Below are positions 56,746-64,000 of a DNA stretch of 64,000 nucleotides, piece after piece. Numbering within the stretch: the first letter of the stretch is position 1; every line of letters begins with the position of its first letter. The stretch spans positions 347,269 through 411,268 of the forward strand of contig NZ_PJMB01000004.1 in assembly GCF_002892835.1 (NCBI RefSeq), in the 5' to 3' direction. The stretch is from Arthrobacter sp. AFG7.2 (GTDB lineage: Bacteria > Actinomycetota > Actinomycetes > Actinomycetales > Micrococcaceae). The notes beneath the pieces are model-generated. The model was not told where the DNA came from. It ran no database searches and was given only the letters and a program-made list of their open reading frames with translations. The position numbers were made by a program, and so were the translations under genes.

Positions 56746-57866
56746 CCATCACCAAACCCGCTGAAACCCCCGTAGAGCTATCAGTTACGGCTGCCAAAGC
56801 CGGGTCCAAGGGACCAGAGGTGATAGGGCAATACCGGGGGAGGCATCTGCTGAACCGGACCGCCATCCTGGCCGCCGCCGTCGTGATCCTCTTCGCGGTG
56901 TCCGTCCTGCTGGGCAGCTATACCGTCACCATCCCGGACTTCTTCAGGATCCTCATCGCGCACCTGGCCGGCGGCGAGAAGATCCCCGGCGCCAGCTTCA
57001 TCGTGATGGAAAACAAACTGCCGCGGGCCGTCATAGGCACCATGATCGGGATCGCGTTCGGTCTCGCCGGCGCCTTGTTCCAGACCATGCTCCGCAACCC
57101 GCTCGCCAGCCCCGACATCATCGGCATCAGCTACGGCGCCAGTGCCTCCGCCGTGATCGCCATCGTCATTTTCGGCGCCTCCGGGCCCGCTGTTTCCGGT
57201 GCAGCGCTGGCCGGTGCGCTGGGCGTCGCGGCCATCATCTACGCCATCTCCAGCGGCGGAGCCCTGCGGGGCGGCACCCGCGGGGACGCCGCCGGAAACC
57301 GGCTGATCCTGGCCGGCGTCGGCATCGCCGCTGCCTTGCATGCCGTGGTCAACTTCCTGATGACCCGCGCGGACATCCGCACCGCAGCGGATGTCCTCGT
57401 GTGGCTCAACGGTTCGCTGAATTCCGCAAACTGGGACCGCGCCGCTGTCCTGGGCGTGGCCCTCGCCGTCCTCCTCCCGGCCGTGGCGGCCATCGCCGGC
57501 CCGCTGCGCATCCTTGAGCTGGGTCCAGACACGGCTGCCGGCCTGGGCATCCGGGTAGGTGCCACCCGGCTGGCGCTGGTGATCACCGCCGTCTCACTGG
57601 CGGCCGTGGCGACGGCGGCAGCCGGGCCGGTCTCGTTCGTCGCCTTCCTGGCCGGGCCCATTGCCCGCCGCTTCACGGGCAAAGCCAGCCTGCCGGCGTC
57701 GGCCCTTGTGGGTGCCCTCATTGTCCTCTCGGCGGACTACGCCGCCGCCAACCTTGCCCCCCTGCTGCTGGACGGCACTGTCCTGCCGGTAGGCGTCATC
57801 ACCGGCGCGCTGGGGGCCCCGTTCCTGCTGTGGCTCCTGGTCACGGCCAACCGAAAGGATGCCTGA
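56742..57866 (+). CDS. ferric siderophore ABC permease 2 (FecCD)
   Basis: 374 residues from GTG 56742, overlapping the upstream stop. KLPRAVIGTMIGIAFGLAGALFQTMLRNPLASPDIIGIS (split) and AAGPVSFVAFLAGPIARR are the family blocks. Extends the cytosolic N-terminus by about 45 residues relative to permease 1. Ends just upstream of the ATPase start. Confidence 0.94.
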   Translation: MTITKPAETPVELSVTAAKAGSKGPEVIGQYRGRHLLNRTAILAAAVVILFAVSVLLGSYTVTIPDFFRILIAHLAGGEKIPGASFIVMENKLPRAVIGTMIGIAFGLAGALFQTMLRNPLASPDIIGISYGASASAVIAIVIFGASGPAVSGAALAGALGVAAIIYAISSGGALRGGTRGDAAGNRLILAGVGIAAALHAVVNFLMTRADIRTAADVLVWLNGSLNSANWDRAAVLGVALAVLLPAVAAIAGPLRILELGPDTAAGLGIRVGATRLALVITAVSLAAVATAAAGPVSFVAFLAGPIARRFTGKASLPASALVGALIVLSADYAAANLAPLLLDGTVLPVGVITGALGAPFLLWLLVTANRKDA

Positions 57867-57867
57867 C

Positions 57868-58683
57868 GTGGCAGTTCTCAACGCCCAGGACCTGACGCTG
57901 AAATACGACCAGCGCTGCGTGGTGGATGGGCTCAGCGCCGAAATTCCGGAGGGCAAGGTGACCATGATCGTGGGCGCCAACGCCTGCGGCAAGTCCACAC
58001 TCCTCCGCGGCCTGTCCCGGCTCCTCAAGCCCGCCGCCGGCACGGTGACCCTGGACGGCAAGGACATCCACTCCCTCCCGGCCCGCGAACTGGCCCGCAC
58101 CCTGGGCCTCCTCCCGCAGCACCCTACCGCCCCCGACGGCATTACGGTCCGTGACCTCGTGGGCAGGGGCCGCTACCCTCACCAGGGCTTCTTCCGCAGC
58201 TGGAGCGACAAGGACGACGCCGCTGTGCAGCGGGCGCTGGAAGCCACCGAAACGCTGGCCCTCGCGGGGCGGAACGTGGACGAGCTGTCCGGCGGGCAGC
58301 GGCAGCGGGTCTGGATCGCCATGGCGCTGGCCCAGGAAACCGACGTGCTGCTCCTCGACGAGCCCACCACCTACCTCGACCTCGCGCACCAGGTGGAAGT
58401 CCTGGACCTCGTGACGGACCTGAACCGCCAGCGCGGCACCACGGTGGCCATCGTCCTGCATGACCTGAACCTTGCAGCCCGGTACGCAGACAACGTGATC
58501 GCCATGAAGGACGGCGCTGTGGTGGCCGTCGGTCCGCCGCTCGACGTCGTCACCGAAGGGCTGGTCCGGAGCGTTTTCGGCCTCGAATCCCGCGTTATTC
58601 CGGATCCCGTCTCCGGAACACCCCTGATCATTCCCATCGGCCGCCACCACGTCCCCGCCAACGAACTGGAGCTCGTTTCATGA
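57868..58683 (+). CDS. ferric siderophore ABC ATPase
   Basis: 271 residues from GTG 57868 (GAAAGGA 9 nt upstream; ATG 57859 would sit directly on it). Walker A GANACGKST (36-44), LSGGQ (140-144), Walker B LLLDEPT (about 161-167), and HDLNLAARYAD. FepC type. Overlaps the SIP gene by ATGA. Confidence 0.95.
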   Translation: MAVLNAQDLTLKYDQRCVVDGLSAEIPEGKVTMIVGANACGKSTLLRGLSRLLKPAAGTVTLDGKDIHSLPARELARTLGLLPQHPTAPDGITVRDLVGRGRYPHQGFFRSWSDKDDAAVQRALEATETLALAGRNVDELSGGQRQRVWIAMALAQETDVLLLDEPTTYLDLAHQVEVLDLVTDLNRQRGTTVAIVLHDLNLAARYADNVIAMKDGAVVAVGPPLDVVTEGLVRSVFGLESRVIPDPVSGTPLIIPIGRHHVPANELELVS

Positions 58684-59720
58684 AGACCCGCGACATCGCC
58701 TCCACGGAGCCCATGACCCTGGCATTCGACGTCACCGTGACATCGGTCCGGGAGCTCAGCCCCAACCTCCGCAGGATCACCTTCGGCGGGTACTCGCTGC
58801 GGGACTTCGGCGTCCACGGCGACACCCTGGACCTGCGGATCAAGCTCATGATTCCGTCCCTCGCGGCGGACGGCAGCCAACTGCCCCTTCCGGTGTTCGA
58901 AATGGGATCTTCCGGCTGGTATCGCGAATGGCTGGCGATGGACCCCGCCGTGCGGGGCTCCATGCGCACCTATACAGTCCGCCAGGCCAGGCTGGACACT
59001 GTCTACCCGGAAATCGACGTCGACTTTGTCATGCATTTCGATGACAAGGGGGACGGGGGACCGGCAGCACACTGGGCCCTCAACGCCAAGCCCGGCGACG
59101 CAATCACCATCATCGGACCCAACAACAGGGCGGCCCATTGCATCACCGCCGAAACCTACTCCGGCATTGAATGGCGCCCAGGACTGGCGCAGCGAGTCCT
59201 GCTCGCCGGTGACGAGACCGCCGTGCCGGCCATCTCCGCCATCCTTGAAAGCCTGCCGGCGTACATGACCGGACACGCCTTCCTGGAAGTCCCCGAAGCC
59301 GGCGACTTCCAGGAGCTGGCCTCGCGGGCCGACGTCGAGATCACGTGGCTGGCCCGCGGTGCGGCGATCGGGCGGTCCCGGCCGCACGGTGAGCTGCTCC
59401 GGGAGGCTGTACGCAAGGCTGTTCCCGTGCCCGGCTGGGTAGGCATCAAGGCGGCCGACGGCGGCGCGGGCCCCGAGCCGGAAGACGTCAATGTGGACGT
59501 GGACATCCTTTGGGAGACGCCTGCGCGGATGGAGACGGCCGAGATCCAAGCCAGCAAGAACCCCGGTATGCCCGCCGGCGCCATGCCCTTCTACGCCTGG
59601 ATCGCCGGCGAAGCCGCGGTCATCAAGGATATGCGGCGGTACCTGGTACGCGACGTAGGAATTGACCGGAAGCAGGTTGCGTTCATGGGGTACTGGCGGC
59701 AGGGCAAAGCCGAGGGGTAA
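58680..59720 (+). CDS. siderophore-interacting protein (NAD(P)H ferric-siderophore reductase)
   Basis: 346 residues. FAD-binding RTYTVRQ (96-102), VDFVMHF, and LLAGDETAVPAISAILE for NAD(P)H, as in ViuB/SIP. Releases iron in the cytosol by reducing the ferric siderophore. Translationally coupled to the ATPase. No siderophore biosynthesis gene in the window. Confidence 0.93.
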   Translation: MKTRDIASTEPMTLAFDVTVTSVRELSPNLRRITFGGYSLRDFGVHGDTLDLRIKLMIPSLAADGSQLPLPVFEMGSSGWYREWLAMDPAVRGSMRTYTVRQARLDTVYPEIDVDFVMHFDDKGDGGPAAHWALNAKPGDAITIIGPNNRAAHCITAETYSGIEWRPGLAQRVLLAGDETAVPAISAILESLPAYMTGHAFLEVPEAGDFQELASRADVEITWLARGAAIGRSRPHGELLREAVRKAVPVPGWVGIKAADGGAGPEPEDVNVDVDILWETPARMETAEIQASKNPGMPAGAMPFYAWIAGEAAVIKDMRRYLVRDVGIDRKQVAFMGYWRQGKAEG

Positions 59721-59745
59721 GCCCCTGCGGTCCTTGGCTGGGTGC

Positions 59746-59860
59746 GCCGGCGACGCAATTTTGCCGTCGCTTAGACACCTCCCGCTGCTCCACTCGGCCG
59801 TGGCCGGCCTCCTTCCGCTCTGGTCGGCGATGCGCTCCTACGCAAAACTGCGTCGCCGGC
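59746..59860. repeat. long-range inverted repeat
   Basis: 19-bp arms, 59746-59764 and 59842-59860, match at 18 of 19 positions (gccggcgacgcaRttttgc and its complement) with a 77-nt spacer. Could be a cruciform, an intergenic repeat element or a terminator for the iron operon. Further gcgtcg motifs flank it. The gap to the next gene (59721-59994) holds no gene. Confidence 0.5.
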
Positions 59861-59994
59861 TCGATGCGTCGCTCGCCTGAGCTGTCGCCCCCGCAACGCT
59901 CGCTCACCTTTTGCCGCTCAAACCCAAACGCTCTCGCACTTCCTGTTCATCCCGACGTCGTTCTGTCTTTTCCTTTGGTGGCTAGGTTGGGCTG

Positions 59995-60837
59995 GTGCCT
60001 GAACCTTTGCTTCCCAGCTCCGGGCGGCGGGTGTTTGTTGCACTTGGGGACTCTTTTACCGAGGGTGTTGGCGACCGGGACGAGCGGCTGCCTAACGGGG
60101 TACGCGGCTGGGCTGACCGGGTGGCGGAGAAACTGGCCAAGGCCCAGCCCGGCTGGCGCTATGCAAACCTTGCCATCAGGAGTAAACGCCTCCGGCACAT
60201 CATCAGCGAGCAGCTGGAGCCGGCACTGCGCATGAAGCCCGCCCTGGTTACGCTCTACGCCGGCGGCAACGACATCCTGGACCTCACTACGGACATGGCC
60301 GCGCTCATGGCTGACTACGACAAGCTCGTGGCGCAACTGGCGGATACCGGCGCCACCGTGGTGCTCTTCACGGGGTTCGACGTCAAAGTCTCGGCACTGC
60401 TGGAGCCGCTCAAGAAACGCAACAACTATTACAACCAGCACGTGCGGGACATCGCAGAGAGGTACGGTGCGGTGCTGGTGGACTACTGGTGCCTGGATGC
60501 CTTCCACGACAGGCGGATGTGGGATTCGGACCGGCTCCACATGTCGAAGGCCGGGCACAAATACCTTGCAGGGCAGGTACTGGACCAGCTGGGTGTTCCC
60601 CACAAAATCGCCCGGAAGGACTGGGAGCCGCCGGCACGGCCCAGCCTGCGGGAATGGGAACGGCAGCAGCGGCGCTGGATCCACGACTGGGTACTGCCGC
60701 TGTTTGGCCGCAAACTGCGCGGCGTCACCCTGGGTGACGAGCTGTGCCCGCGCTGGCCGGAACCGGTCAAAGTGCCCCGTAAGGGCGGTTTGAAAAAACT
60801 CGCGGGCGGATCTGACGGCCGCGCGCAGGAGCCCTAA
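59995..60837 (+). CDS. SGNH/GDSL hydrolase
   Basis: 280 residues. Block I GDSFTEG (18-24, nucleophile Ser20), block III GGND, block V DRLHMSKAGH with catalytic Asp/His. No signal peptide, so cytosolic. Esterase or lipase of unknown substrate; paralogue of the gene at 61720. GTG 59995 has TAGGTT (59983-59988) 6 nt upstream, so it is probably leaderless. C-terminal 80 residues are basic and extra relative to the paralogue. Its 3' end overlaps the YciI gene by 4 nt. Confidence 0.9.
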   Translation: MPEPLLPSSGRRVFVALGDSFTEGVGDRDERLPNGVRGWADRVAEKLAKAQPGWRYANLAIRSKRLRHIISEQLEPALRMKPALVTLYAGGNDILDLTTDMAALMADYDKLVAQLADTGATVVLFTGFDVKVSALLEPLKKRNNYYNQHVRDIAERYGAVLVDYWCLDAFHDRRMWDSDRLHMSKAGHKYLAGQVLDQLGVPHKIARKDWEPPARPSLREWERQQRRWIHDWVLPLFGRKLRGVTLGDELCPRWPEPVKVPRKGGLKKLAGGSDGRAQEP

Positions 60838-61121
60838 CTGTCCAGCAGGATTTCGTAGCCCGGCGCCACCCGCGCCGCGTGAAACTCCATGACCTCGAAG
60901 TCCGCAACGCCGTTTGTGTAGAACGGGTCCTGGGCCAGGCAGGCATCAAGGGTGGCGCGGTCGGCCTGGGAGAGCAGGAGGCCGCCGGTCCGTGGCACTT
61001 TGCGGCCGGCGGCAATAAAGACTCCGTCATCAAAGGCCTTCTGCAACCAGTCAATGTGACCGGCGTTGTGGAAGTCCACGATGTCCTGCGGAACCCGGTA
61101 GCTCAGGGAGACAACATACAT
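60834..61121 (-). CDS. YciI family protein
   Basis: 95 residues. YVVSLSYRVPQDIVDFHNAGHIDWLQKAFDDGVFIAAG (split) is the YciI ferredoxin-like fold with the His/Asp pair; function of most members is unknown. TAGGCT (minus, 61134-61129) ends 7 nt before ATG 61121. Divergent from the MarR gene across a shared operator. Confidence 0.85.
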   Translation of the reverse strand: MYVVSLSYRVPQDIVDFHNAGHIDWLQKAFDDGVFIAAGRKVPRTGGLLLSQADRATLDACLAQDPFYTNGVADFEVMEFHAARVAPGYEILLDS

Positions 61122-61151
61122 GGCCCCCAGCCTACCGGCCGCGTAAGCGTC

Positions 61152-61169
61152 TAGTTGAAGAATCAACCA
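61152..61169. promoter_or_regulatory. MarR-type operator between yciI and marR
   Basis: TAGTTGAAGAATCAACCA is an 18-bp imperfect palindrome (core GTTGA-AGAA-TCAAC, 61154-61167), the style of MarR-family boxes. It covers the -35 region of the marR promoter and the upstream region of yciI. Confidence 0.65.
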
Positions 61170-61192
61170 CCCGCCCTCGTAGAATGAAAGGC

Positions 61193-61672
61193 ATGACCGA
61201 ACCGCGCTGGCTCAACGCCGACGAACGCCGTGCATGGCTGGCCCTGGTAAGCATCAACACCCTGCTCCCTGCCGCCCTGGATACCAAACTCCACGCCGCG
61301 GGGAAGCTGTCGCTGTTCGACTACACCGTCCTGGCCATGCTGTCCGAGGCCGAAGGCAGGTTTCTGCCCATGAGCGAGCTCGCCGCCCGCAGCAGTGCCT
61401 CGCTGTCCAGGCTTTCCCATGTGGTGACCAAGCTGCAGAAGCGCGGGTGGGTGGAGCGCCGGCCGCATCCCCATGACGCCCGTGTCACCACCGCGCATCT
61501 CACCGATGAGGGAATGGAAACCATCGTGGGCCTGGCACCCGGGCACGTGGAGGATGTCCGGGACCTGTTCCTTGACGCCCTTACGGAACAGGACGTTCTG
61601 GACCTTGCCCGGATAGGGGAGAAGGTAGTAGGCCGGCTGGACACCGACCATTGGATTCTCCGGGAAGGCTAG
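61193..61672 (+). CDS. MarR family regulator
   Basis: 159 residues. Winged HTH (PMSELAARSSASLSRLSHVVTKLQKRGWVERRPHPHDAR in parts) with flanking dimer helices. Start ATG 61193 rather than ATG 61184: TAGAAT (61180-61185) is 7 nt upstream, suggesting a leaderless transcript. Probably represses itself and yciI through the palindrome between them. Confidence 0.9.
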   Translation: MTEPRWLNADERRAWLALVSINTLLPAALDTKLHAAGKLSLFDYTVLAMLSEAEGRFLPMSELAARSSASLSRLSHVVTKLQKRGWVERRPHPHDARVTTAHLTDEGMETIVGLAPGHVEDVRDLFLDALTEQDVLDLARIGEKVVGRLDTDHWILREG

Positions 61673-61719
61673 ACGCAGGCTGGTTGGTTGCTTCCGGCAA
61701 CGGGTGGCAAACTGTCTGA

Positions 61720-62481
61720 ATGGATTTCACTACCCGGTTTGTGGCCCTCGGAGACTCCTTTACGGAAGGCGTGGGCGACGACGATCCCACCCGCCCCAAC
61801 GGTGTCCGCGGCTGGGCCGACCGCATGGCCGAGCAGCTGGGTGCCGCTGACCCTGGCTTCGGGTACGCCAACCTTGCTATCCGCGGCAGGAAACTGCGGC
61901 ACATCCTGGCTGAGCAGGTGGACGCCGCCGTCGAACTTAATCCCACCCTTGTGACCATCTACGCCGGGGCCAACGACATCCTCCGCCCCCGGATCGACAT
62001 TGACGACCTCCTGGTGGAGTACGACGACGCCATCGCCACATTGCGCGCCACCGGCGCCACCGTGGTCATGTTTACAGGCTTTGATGCCCGCGGATCGAAG
62101 GTGTTCAGCACCATGCGGGGGCGAACGGCGATCTACAACGAACTGGTCCGCGGCATCGCCGGAGACCACGGGGCGCTCCTGGTGGACTATTGGCGCTTCA
62201 GCGAGTACTACGACTGGGGGATGTGGGCGCAGGACCGCATGCACATGTCCGCTGCCGGGCACGCCAACATGGCCAAGCGGGTGCTGGACGTCCTGGAGCA
62301 CGACCACGCCATCGACATCCCGCCGATGACCCCCGTGCCGGAACTCAGCGGGGTGGATGCCCTGCGTGCCAACGCCCGCTGGTTCCGCGAATACGCAGGC
62401 CCCTGGGTGGTACGCAGGGTCACCGGAAAGTCCTCCGGTGACGGCCTGAAGCCGAAGTACCCTGAGCTCACGCGCCTCTAG
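61720..62481 (+). CDS. SGNH/GDSL hydrolase, paralogue
   Basis: 253 residues. GDSFTEGVG (11-19, Ser13), GAND, DRMHMSAAGH. Very similar to the 59995 gene over the first 200 residues (RPNGVRGWADRMAEQLG, YANLAIRGRKLRHIL, TGATVVMFTGFD). Cytosolic. The two copies probably arose by duplication before YciI/MarR came between them, or the pair was inserted. Confidence 0.9.
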   Translation: MDFTTRFVALGDSFTEGVGDDDPTRPNGVRGWADRMAEQLGAADPGFGYANLAIRGRKLRHILAEQVDAAVELNPTLVTIYAGANDILRPRIDIDDLLVEYDDAIATLRATGATVVMFTGFDARGSKVFSTMRGRTAIYNELVRGIAGDHGALLVDYWRFSEYYDWGMWAQDRMHMSAAGHANMAKRVLDVLEHDHAIDIPPMTPVPELSGVDALRANARWFREYAGPWVVRRVTGKSSGDGLKPKYPELTRL

Positions 62482-62735
62482 CTGCGCACCCCGCTTATAC
62501 ACCTTCCGAGGCCGGATTGGTCTTTAATTGCGCCAACTCGTAGACTTGGTAGGCGCTAAGTGCGCGGAGCGTGCGCAATTGCTCCGGTTGCCCGGTAAAT
62601 TCTCCAGGGCGGCCGGTAGTTAGGGGCTCAAGTTGCGTGACTAACCGTTGCCCTTCTTCATTTTTGGGTCGCCCTTAGCAGCATGGTCCAGCAGCAGATA
62701 TGCGGATCATTACTTTCAATTCTTGAGGAGAAGTC

Positions 62736-62972
62736 ATGGCAGCACACTGCCAAGTGACCGGAGCCGAGCCGGGCTTTGGGCACAGCATTTCGCACTCGCA
62801 CCGCCGCAACAAGCGTCGGTTCGATCCGAACATTCAGAAGAAGCGCTACTGGGTTCCGTCCCTGCGCCGTAACGTCACGCTGCAGGTTTCTGCACGTGGC
62901 ATCAAGACCATCGACGTACGCGGCATCGACGTAGTCGTCGCCCAGATCCTGGCTCGTGGGGTGAAGCTCTAG
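62736..62972 (+). CDS. rpmB: 50S ribosomal protein L28, cysteine-poor form
   Basis: 78 residues, E. coli-like L28. Only one Cys (CQVTG at 5) and none of the paired CxxC zinc knuckles of the zinc form. GAGGAGAAGTC before ATG 62736. First of a three-gene ribosomal operon. Confidence 0.95.
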   Translation: MAAHCQVTGAEPGFGHSISHSHRRNKRRFDPNIQKKRYWVPSLRRNVTLQVSARGIKTIDVRGIDVVVAQILARGVKL

Positions 62973-63139
62973 TGGCTAAGGACAAGGACGTACGTCCGAT
63001 CATCAAGCTCAAGTCGACTGCGGGCACGGGTTACACCTACGTAACCCGCAAGAACCGTCGTAACGATCCGGACCGCATGGTCCTGAAGAAGTACGACCCC
63101 AAGATCCGCCAGCACGTCGAATTCCGAGAGGAGCGCTAA
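62972..63139 (+). CDS. rpmG: 50S ribosomal protein L33, cysteine-free form
   Basis: 55 residues from GTG 62972, overlapping the rpmB stop (TAGTG). Reads [20 protein letters not shown] then [20 protein letters not shown], no CxxC pairs, so the zinc-independent form. 2 nt gap to rpsN. Confidence 0.95.
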   Translation: MAKDKDVRPIIKLKSTAGTGYTYVTRKNRRNDPDRMVLKKYDPKIRQHVEFREER

Positions 63140-63141
63140 AC

Positions 63142-63447
63142 ATGGCTAAGAAGTCCAAGATTGCTCGCAACGAGCAGCGCAAGGTCATCGTGGAGCGTTA
63201 CGCTGCAAAGCGCCTCGAGCTGAAGAAGACCCTGGTTGACGAAAACGCAACCGACGAAGCACGCGAAGCAGCCCGCCTGGGCCTGCAGAAGCTGCCCCGC
63301 AACGCGTCCCCGATCCGTCTGCGTAACCGCGACATCATCGACGGCCGTCCCCGCGGTACCCTCCAGAAGTTCGGTATCTCCCGTGTCCGTTTCCGCGACA
63401 TGGCCCACAGGGGCGAACTCCCGGGCGTCACCAAGTCTTCCTGGTAA
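63142..63447 (+). CDS. rpsN: 30S ribosomal protein S14, zinc-independent form
   Basis: 101 residues, long E. coli-type S14 with no cysteine; the position of the zinc finger reads [31 protein letters not shown] is the conserved core. GAGAGGAGCGC upstream. Ends the operon at a terminator. Confidence 0.96.
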   Translation: MAKKSKIARNEQRKVIVERYAAKRLELKKTLVDENATDEAREAARLGLQKLPRNASPIRLRNRDIIDGRPRGTLQKFGISRVRFRDMAHRGELPGVTKSSW

Positions 63448-63474
63448 TTCAGCCCCGCTGATACCAGCTGCTTG

Positions 63475-63509
63475 AGAAGAGCCGGCAACCTTTGGTTGCC
63501 GGTTCTTCT
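63475..63509 (+). terminator. intrinsic terminator of rpmB-rpmG-rpsN
   Basis: 16-bp stem (63475-63490 with 63494-63509, one G-U) with TTT loop, followed by GCGTTTT. Confidence 0.88.
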
Positions 63510-63701
63510 GCGTTTTAACCACCTGCGCCACGTGGCCCGTTGTGCGTGCGCGCAAGTGCCCGCGCCCGGGGCACTGCCATAGGCGCCGGGACTGTGTCGC
63601 AGCCCACAGGAAGAAAGTACGACGGCGGATGCTGACCCTTAGGTGCGGATGGGCCGTTTTTCCGCGGGACGGCGGGGATTAGAGCCTCCTGACAGCGGGA
63701 T

Positions 63702-63730
63702 TTGCGATGGCGGGAGAGCGGGTGTATTGT
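63702..63730 (+). promoter_or_regulatory. rrn promoter P1
   Basis: TTGCGA (63702-63707), 17 nt, TATTGT (63725-63730). Confidence 0.65.
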
Positions 63731-63881
63731 TTTCTAAGTCGCCGCGAGGGAGACAGCGAAGAGCTGGTAACCGCGGGCGGCCAAATCCCCAAAAATCAAG
63801 ACCAATTCTGGCAGGGCTTTCGAGCGCTCCTGAAGGGGTTGGGGAGCGACTTCCCGCCGATGAAGATCCTGAAACACGGAT

Positions 63882-63910
63882 TTGCACCGGCACGGAAGAT
63901 CGGGTAAGTT
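63882..63910 (+). promoter_or_regulatory. rrn promoter P2
   Basis: TTGCAC (63882-63887), 17 nt, TAAGTT (63905-63910). Confidence 0.7.
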
Positions 63911-63973
63911 TGAGAAGTTGCTCCGGAGCGATCCACGGCTGAGAAGTGCTGGTGGTGGTGCCGGGTGTGTCTG

Positions 63974-63987
63974 TTGTTTGAGAACTC
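63974..63987 (+). promoter_or_regulatory. rrn boxA-like antitermination element
   Basis: TTGTTTGAGAACTC, followed by AATAGTGTGCCAA to the window end; this string is a known leader element just upstream of actinobacterial 16S rRNA genes. Confidence 0.8.
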
Positions 63988-64000
63988 AATAGTGTGCCAA

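Larger units (their letters stand above)
63510..64000 (+). promoter_or_regulatory. rRNA operon promoter and leader region
   Basis: About 490 nt without a coding gene. Contains two promoters with 17-nt spacers and ends in a boxA-like antiterminator as found before 16S rRNA genes of Arthrobacter-type bacteria. The 16S gene itself starts beyond the window. Confidence 0.85.

Noticed and set aside
62482..62735. Zur box upstream of rpmB
   Set aside because: No symmetric TGANAATNNNNATTNTCA-type site was found in the 254 nt.
63639..63989. Open frames on both strands in the rRNA leader
   Set aside because: They cover rrn promoter and boxA elements and have no ribosome sites.
1..64000. CRISPR arrays, insertion sequences, prophage or tRNA genes
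   Set aside because: None seen on reading; no regularly spaced repeats, transposase or integrase motifs, or tRNA-like TPsiC arms.

Overview
The window is a high-GC chromosome segment from an actinobacterium of the Arthrobacter/Pseudarthrobacter group (Micrococcaceae). Evidence: strong G/C third-position bias, frequent GTG starts, a DUF222-HNH (13E12-type) gene, a GluQ, a DtxR-type iron box, and an actinobacterial rRNA leader whose boxA-like tail runs into the right edge. The assignment comes from gene content and protein feel, not from a database search. No prophage, transposase, CRISPR array or tRNA gene was seen.

Layout. 0.2-9.4 kb: transporters (sugar-porter MFS, second MFS, LysE exporter), RraA-like protein, TetR regulator, malic enzyme, DUF456 protein, NTF2-like protein, Lrp regulator. 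9.4-17.8 kb: second Lrp regulator and a LuxR-type regulator with a degenerate receiver, facing a three-gene RND cassette (two CusA/CzcA-like pumps around a tiny lipoprotein adaptor). 18.1-25.8 kb: gluQ, an autoregulated-looking mini-HTH gene, HD hydrolase, LtrA, a GNAT-AAA+ fusion, ldh and ggt. 25.9-32.3 kb: an asparagine-use operon (FadR-type regulator, class 3 asparaginase, aspartase, permease) and an AGCS symporter. 32.5-46 kb: mostly single metabolic or membrane genes, plus two clearly broken genes: a DUF222-HNH gene with a +1/-1 frameshift pair and an amidohydrolase with one in-frame amber codon.

46.2-51.9 kb carries jetABC (DUF3375, DUF4194, SMC-like ATPase), the Wadjet/MksBEF condensin set, but with no jetD nuclease gene nearby. 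Directly downstream are three tandem paralogous lipoprotein genes, the third shortened by an internal deletion. 54.5-59.7 kb is a ferric-siderophore uptake operon (binding protein, two permeases, ATPase, siderophore-interacting reductase) under a predicted iron box. 60-62.5 kb has two SGNH hydrolase paralogues flanking a divergent YciI/MarR pair. 62.7-63.5 kb is rpmB-rpmG-rpsN, cysteine-poor ribosomal proteins, followed by a terminator and the promoter/leader region of an rRNA operon whose 16S gene lies just outside the window.

A recurring feature is a -10-like hexamer only 6-7 bases upstream of the start codon of at least ten genes, which suggests many leaderless transcripts. The best leads for unusual biology are the jetABC locus without jetD, the asymmetric RND pair with a mini-adaptor and a non-phosphorylatable-looking regulator, and the GNAT-AAA+ fusion.
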